Assembly (NCBI RefSeq): GCF_017569185.1
Contig: NZ_CP071869.1
Span: forward strand, 372,001-436,000
DNA from: Polaribacter cellanae
GTDB taxonomy: Bacteria > Bacteroidota > Bacteroidia > Flavobacteriales > Flavobacteriaceae
Direction of reading: 5' to 3'
Length of the DNA stretch: 64,000 bases
The notes beneath the pieces were generated by a model. That model did not search any database. It was given only the letters and a program-made list of their open reading frames with translations, and had not been told where the DNA came from. Positions 61,008 through 64,000 of this stretch are shown here, one piece after another (the stretch's first letter is position 1; the number at the start of each line of letters is the position of its first letter). The translations under genes were made by a program, and so were the position numbers.

Positions 61008-62032
61008 AAATTCTCCAAATAATAGATCGTTTAGAAGTTGGAGGTGCAGAGCGTGTATTTATAGACTTAACGAATTTACTTTATAAATCAAAAAAAGTAG
61101 AAGTATCGATATTAACATTCGATAATAGAGGAGGTTTGTATAAATATTTAAATCCCCAAATTAATAAAATAGATTTTAAGCGAAAAAATAAGTTTAATTT
61201 ATTTACGGCTTATAAACTCTCAAAAATTTTAAGAAACTACGACATTTTACATGTGCATATGATACATGTTTTTAAGTATGTTAAATTTATATGTTTAATT
61301 TTTAACATTAAAACGAAACTTGTTTTACAAGATCATTATGGTAAAAACTCAACAGATAAAAAAATTCCTAAATATTTAAATACTTTTTTAAAGCCAAAAT
61401 ATTATATAGGGGTTTCTGAAGAGTTAATAGATTGGGCAAAAGAAAGGTTAAACGTTTTTAATAGTTATAAACTAACCAACATAGTAATAAAAGAAAAACA
61501 TTTAGAGATTACAAATGATAAAAAAGGATTTGTAATCGTAGGAAATATAAAACCAATAAAAAATCAGCTATTTGCAATTCAATTAGTAATATTAATGAAT
61601 GAAGAACTTACAATTGTTGGAAAAATTCAAGATTATGATTATTACAATAAATTATTAGCTTTAATTAACAAATCTAATTATAAAAATAAAGTTCATTTTA
61701 TTCATGATGTCAACAATGTTCAACCATTGCTAAGCCAATTTAAATTGGGGTTAATGACTTCGATTTCCGAAAGTGGACCTTTGGTTTTAATTGAATATTT
61801 AGCTCAAAACTTACCTTTTTTATCTTATGAAACAGGAGAAGTTAGCCAAAATTTGAAAAAAGAGATTCCGAGTTTTTTTATTAAAAATTTTATTTTAAAT
61901 GAATGGCAAGAAAAAATTAACTTAATAAATAATAAAACTGAAGCTTTAGAAGAGTTGTATACTAAACATTATTCTGAAAAAAAATATACAAATGAATGTT
62001 TAAAAATATATCAAAAAATAAAAAACTCTTAG
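61004..62032 (+). CDS. Glycosyltransferase, GT4 family
   Basis: 342 residues. N-terminal acceptor half KILQIIDRLEVGGAERVFIDLTNLL with the GGAER loop, LHVHMIHVFKYVKF in the middle; donor half GFVIVGNIKPIKNQLFAIQLVILM, HDVNNVQPLLSQFKLGLMTSISESGPLVLIEYLAQNLPFLSYETG with the E-x7-E region. It starts with ATGA overlapping the preceding remnant. Acceptor and donor unknown. Confidence 0.9.
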   Translation: MKILQIIDRLEVGGAERVFIDLTNLLYKSKKVEVSILTFDNRGGLYKYLNPQINKIDFKRKNKFNLFTAYKLSKILRNYDILHVHMIHVFKYVKFICLIFNIKTKLVLQDHYGKNSTDKKIPKYLNTFLKPKYYIGVSEELIDWAKERLNVFNSYKLTNIVIKEKHLEITNDKKGFVIVGNIKPIKNQLFAIQLVILMNEELTIVGKIQDYDYYNKLLALINKSNYKNKVHFIHDVNNVQPLLSQFKLGLMTSISESGPLVLIEYLAQNLPFLSYETGEVSQNLKKEIPSFFIKNFILNEWQEKINLINNKTEALEELYTKHYSEKKYTNECLKIYQKIKNS

Positions 62033-63141
62033 TAATATCAGATACTGGTATTTTAAGAAATGAAAAAGGTTTTAGAGCGTTTGGTCCTGTTGTTAAGGAA
62101 CTAAATCATTTACTAGAAATTTTTGACGAAATCACTTGGATTGGATTTGAAAAAATAAGTCAAAAAAATAATGGTTCTTATATTGCCATTTCTAATAATA
62201 AGATAAAACCTATCTTACTTAAAGAAGTTGGAGGTAAATCTTTAAAATCTAAAATAAATATATTAACATCTTATCCTTTAATGTTTAATATAATATTAAA
62301 AGAAGTAAAAAAACATACCTTTATACATACTAGAGCCCCTTCTAACCCTGCATTAATTGCTATGTTTATTTCTTTATTTTATCTTAAGAAAAAATTTTGG
62401 CACAAGTATGCCGGAAGTTGGATTGATAATGCTCCTTTATTTTATAAATTTCAAAGAGAAGTTTTAAAAAAAATGAAAAGTAATAGTGTAATTACTATCA
62501 ATGGAAGTTTTTCAAATAAAAAAAATATTATACCTTTCGAAAACCCTTGTTTAGATGAGAATGATAGAATTTACGGAAAAACAGTTTTAAAAAATAAATC
62601 TCTTTCATATTCAATAAATTTTTGTTTCGTTGGTGCATTAACCTCAAAAAAAGGTGTTGATGATATTATAAACGCTTTTAAAAAAATAGATTCAACCAAA
62701 ATAGGAGAAATACATTTTGTAGGGGATAGTTTGGATAGAGAAAAATATTTAAAGGAATCGAAAAATATTAAGTATAAAATAGTTTTTCATGGCTTTCTAG
62801 AAAAGAATCAAGTAAAAAATATTTATAAGAAAACACATTTTATATTATTACCATCTAAAAGCGAAGGTTTTCCTAAAGTTATTGGTGAAGCAATGAATTA
62901 TGGAGCTGTTCCAATTGTATCTAATATTTCTTGTATAGAACAGTATATAAAAAATAATAAGAATGGTTTTTTATTAGAAAAACCTTTCTCACTAAATTTA
63001 ATGAATGCAATAAAAGAAAGTTTAAAATTAGAAAACCAAACATTTTTAAGTTGGATAAACTTTAATTATAAATTATCAGGAAAATTCACGTATTCTTACT
63101 ATAATAAAAGAGTAAAAAAAGATATTTTTAACATCGAATAA
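61996..63141 (+). CDS. Glycosyltransferase, GT4-like
   Basis: 381 residues, beginning at ATG 61996 inside the previous gene (37-base overlap). The donor half contains NFCFVGALTSKKGVDDIINAFKKID, FHGFLEKNQVKNIYKKTHFILLPSKSEGFPKVIGEAMNYGAVPIVSNISCIEQY, including the E-x7-E motif. The acceptor half contains KFWHKYAGSWIDNAPLFYKFQ. Very AT-rich; the overlap suggests translational coupling. Specificity unknown. Confidence 0.88.
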   Translation: MFKNISKNKKLLVISDTGILRNEKGFRAFGPVVKELNHLLEIFDEITWIGFEKISQKNNGSYIAISNNKIKPILLKEVGGKSLKSKINILTSYPLMFNIILKEVKKHTFIHTRAPSNPALIAMFISLFYLKKKFWHKYAGSWIDNAPLFYKFQREVLKKMKSNSVITINGSFSNKKNIIPFENPCLDENDRIYGKTVLKNKSLSYSINFCFVGALTSKKGVDDIINAFKKIDSTKIGEIHFVGDSLDREKYLKESKNIKYKIVFHGFLEKNQVKNIYKKTHFILLPSKSEGFPKVIGEAMNYGAVPIVSNISCIEQYIKNNKNGFLLEKPFSLNLMNAIKESLKLENQTFLSWINFNYKLSGKFTYSYYNKRVKKDIFNIE

Positions 63142-63155
63142 AACTATTTTATATT

Positions 63156-64000
63156 TTGATTAATAAATTTACTGATAATAAATTATTACTAATAGCTATC
63201 CATATAATAATTGGTTATTTAGCAACTTTTACATGGTTTCCAAAACCATTTGGATTAGGAGTAATAGGATTTTGTGTTTTTTTTGTTGTGAAAGCTAAAA
63301 ATAATAATGAAGAATCTTTTTTGTTAGCAATGTATATTGCAGGTGCAGAGGTTTTTATAAGGATGACTAAAGGTTTTGTATTTTATGAAACAGGAAAATA
63401 TAGTGTTATTCTTTTACTCATTTTAGGAATTTTTTTGGGTGAGTTTAAACAAAAATTTGGAGTTCAATATATATTTTATTTGTTACTACTTACTTTAGGA
63501 ATTGTTTTTACACAAGTTCCAGATGGAGAATCTATTAGAAATGCCATAGTTTTTAATTTAAGTGGACCTGTTGTTTTAGGAGTTGCTGCTTTGTATTTTT
63601 ATAAAAGGCCTATAAAAATTGAGACAATTTTAAATAGTTTGTATTTTATGATTCTACCAATTTTCTCAATGATTGCTTTTCTATATTTTAGAACACCAGA
63701 AATAAGTGAAATTGTTTTTGGAGGTGGAGCAAATTTTGAAACATCTGGAGGCTTTGGTCCAAATCAAGTTGCTACTGCCATTGGAGTAGGAATATTTATA
63801 ATTATTGTATTTATAGTTTTAAAAGTGAAGTTAACGGGTTTTTTATTTTTAGACATTCTTTTTCTAGCATACTTTATTTTCAGAGGTTTGTTAACATTTT
63901 CAAGAGGAGGTATTATTACTGGTTTTATAGCAATGATATTTTTTTCTTTTTTTTATTTCTTACACAAAAAAGGTTCTTTAAAGTTATTTTTCAACTACTT
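63156..64000 (+). CDS. O-antigen ligase/polymerase-like membrane protein, 3'-truncated by window edge
   Basis: Open frame without stop to the end of the window; the start is probably the TTG at 63156, as no ATG comes before residue 50 or so. About eight hydrophobic segments are visible in 281 residues. The conserved stretch FETSGGFGPNQVATAIGVG and RGLLTFSRGGIITGFIA is the signature of the O-antigen ligase/polymerase (WaaL/Wzy) family, including the periplasmic-loop arginine. It follows the previous glycosyltransferase by 15 bases. Polymerase versus ligase cannot be separated here; with an ABC exporter present, a WaaL-type ligase is a reasonable choice, but not proven. Confidence 0.85.
   Translation, partial: MINKFTDNKLLLIAIHIIIGYLATFTWFPKPFGLGVIGFCVFFVVKAKNNNEESFLLAMYIAGAEVFIRMTKGFVFYETGKYSVILLLILGIFLGEFKQKFGVQYIFYLLLLTLGIVFTQVPDGESIRNAIVFNLSGPVVLGVAALYFYKRPIKIETILNSLYFMILPIFSMIAFLYFRTPEISEIVFGGGANFETSGGFGPNQVATAIGVGIFIIIVFIVLKVKLTGFLFLDILFLAYFIFRGLLTFSRGGIITGFIAMIFFSFFYFLHKKGSLKLFFNY

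Noticed and set aside
1..64000. Antiviral defence island
   Set aside because: Apart from the ParDE pair, no restriction, CBASS, retron, Cas or Abi-like genes were found.

Overview
The window is about 30% GC with long AT-rich intergenic gaps. Its marks of a marine Bacteroidetes of the family Flavobacteriaceae (Polaribacter/Tenacibaculum-like) are: TAnnTTTG promoter boxes, TonB-dependent receptor and outer-membrane barrel genes, a LytS/LytTR two-component pair with a propeller sensor, a 6S-Flavo-like RNA between zapA and rny, and Flavobacteriia-style gene orders. No rRNA, confident tRNA or CRISPR array was seen. The genus is an inference.

Region 1 (1-12.9 kb) is mostly housekeeping: the 3' part of recG, an M28 peptidase lipoprotein, two subunits of a FecCD/FecE-type metal-chelate ABC importer, rdgB, rlmH, nadC, a pentapeptide-repeat protein, a small lipoprotein, a YihY-type membrane protein, hisS, folE and a cyclase-family hydrolase. 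The importer ATPase has no canonical start codon and abuts a seven-copy 8-bp tandem repeat. A 40-bp palindrome-containing element recurs in the gaps around rdgB, rlmH and nadC.

Region 2 (13-31.5 kb) starts with a DDE transposase whose 5' end looks frameshifted, followed by about 500 bp without a convincing gene. Next come fumC, a 57-aa membrane protein, a LytTR regulator with its propeller-type histidine kinase, a lipoprotein, a membrane protein coupled to a large LRR-TPR exported protein, uvrA, an ECF sigma factor with a 46-aa ORF behind it, nth (lacking the Fe-S cysteines), bcp and a ParDE toxin-antitoxin cassette. The cassette has inverted repeats at both sides and a long imperfect palindrome behind it.

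Region 3 (31.5-41.1 kb) is the envelope and division block: a TonB-dependent receptor, an M23 peptidase, a coiled-coil protein plus zapA, the 6S-like RNA, rny, xerD, two small outer-membrane barrels, a 128-bp MITE-like hairpin and aroQ.

Region 4 (41.1-64 kb, running off the end) is one long same-strand surface-polysaccharide operon with tiny gaps or overlaps. It holds a Wzm/Wzt-type ABC exporter, UDP-galactopyranose mutase, many glycosyltransferases, a NeuB-NeuC-NeuA nonulosonate (sialic-acid-like) module, an MBOAT O-acyltransferase surrounded by three SGNH-like proteins, an asparagine-synthetase-like amidotransferase, a collapsed acetyltransferase remnant and an O-antigen ligase/polymerase at the edge. 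Together these could make an acetylated, possibly amidated glycan containing galactofuranose and a nonulosonic acid, exported through the ABC transporter. That structure is inferred, not seen.
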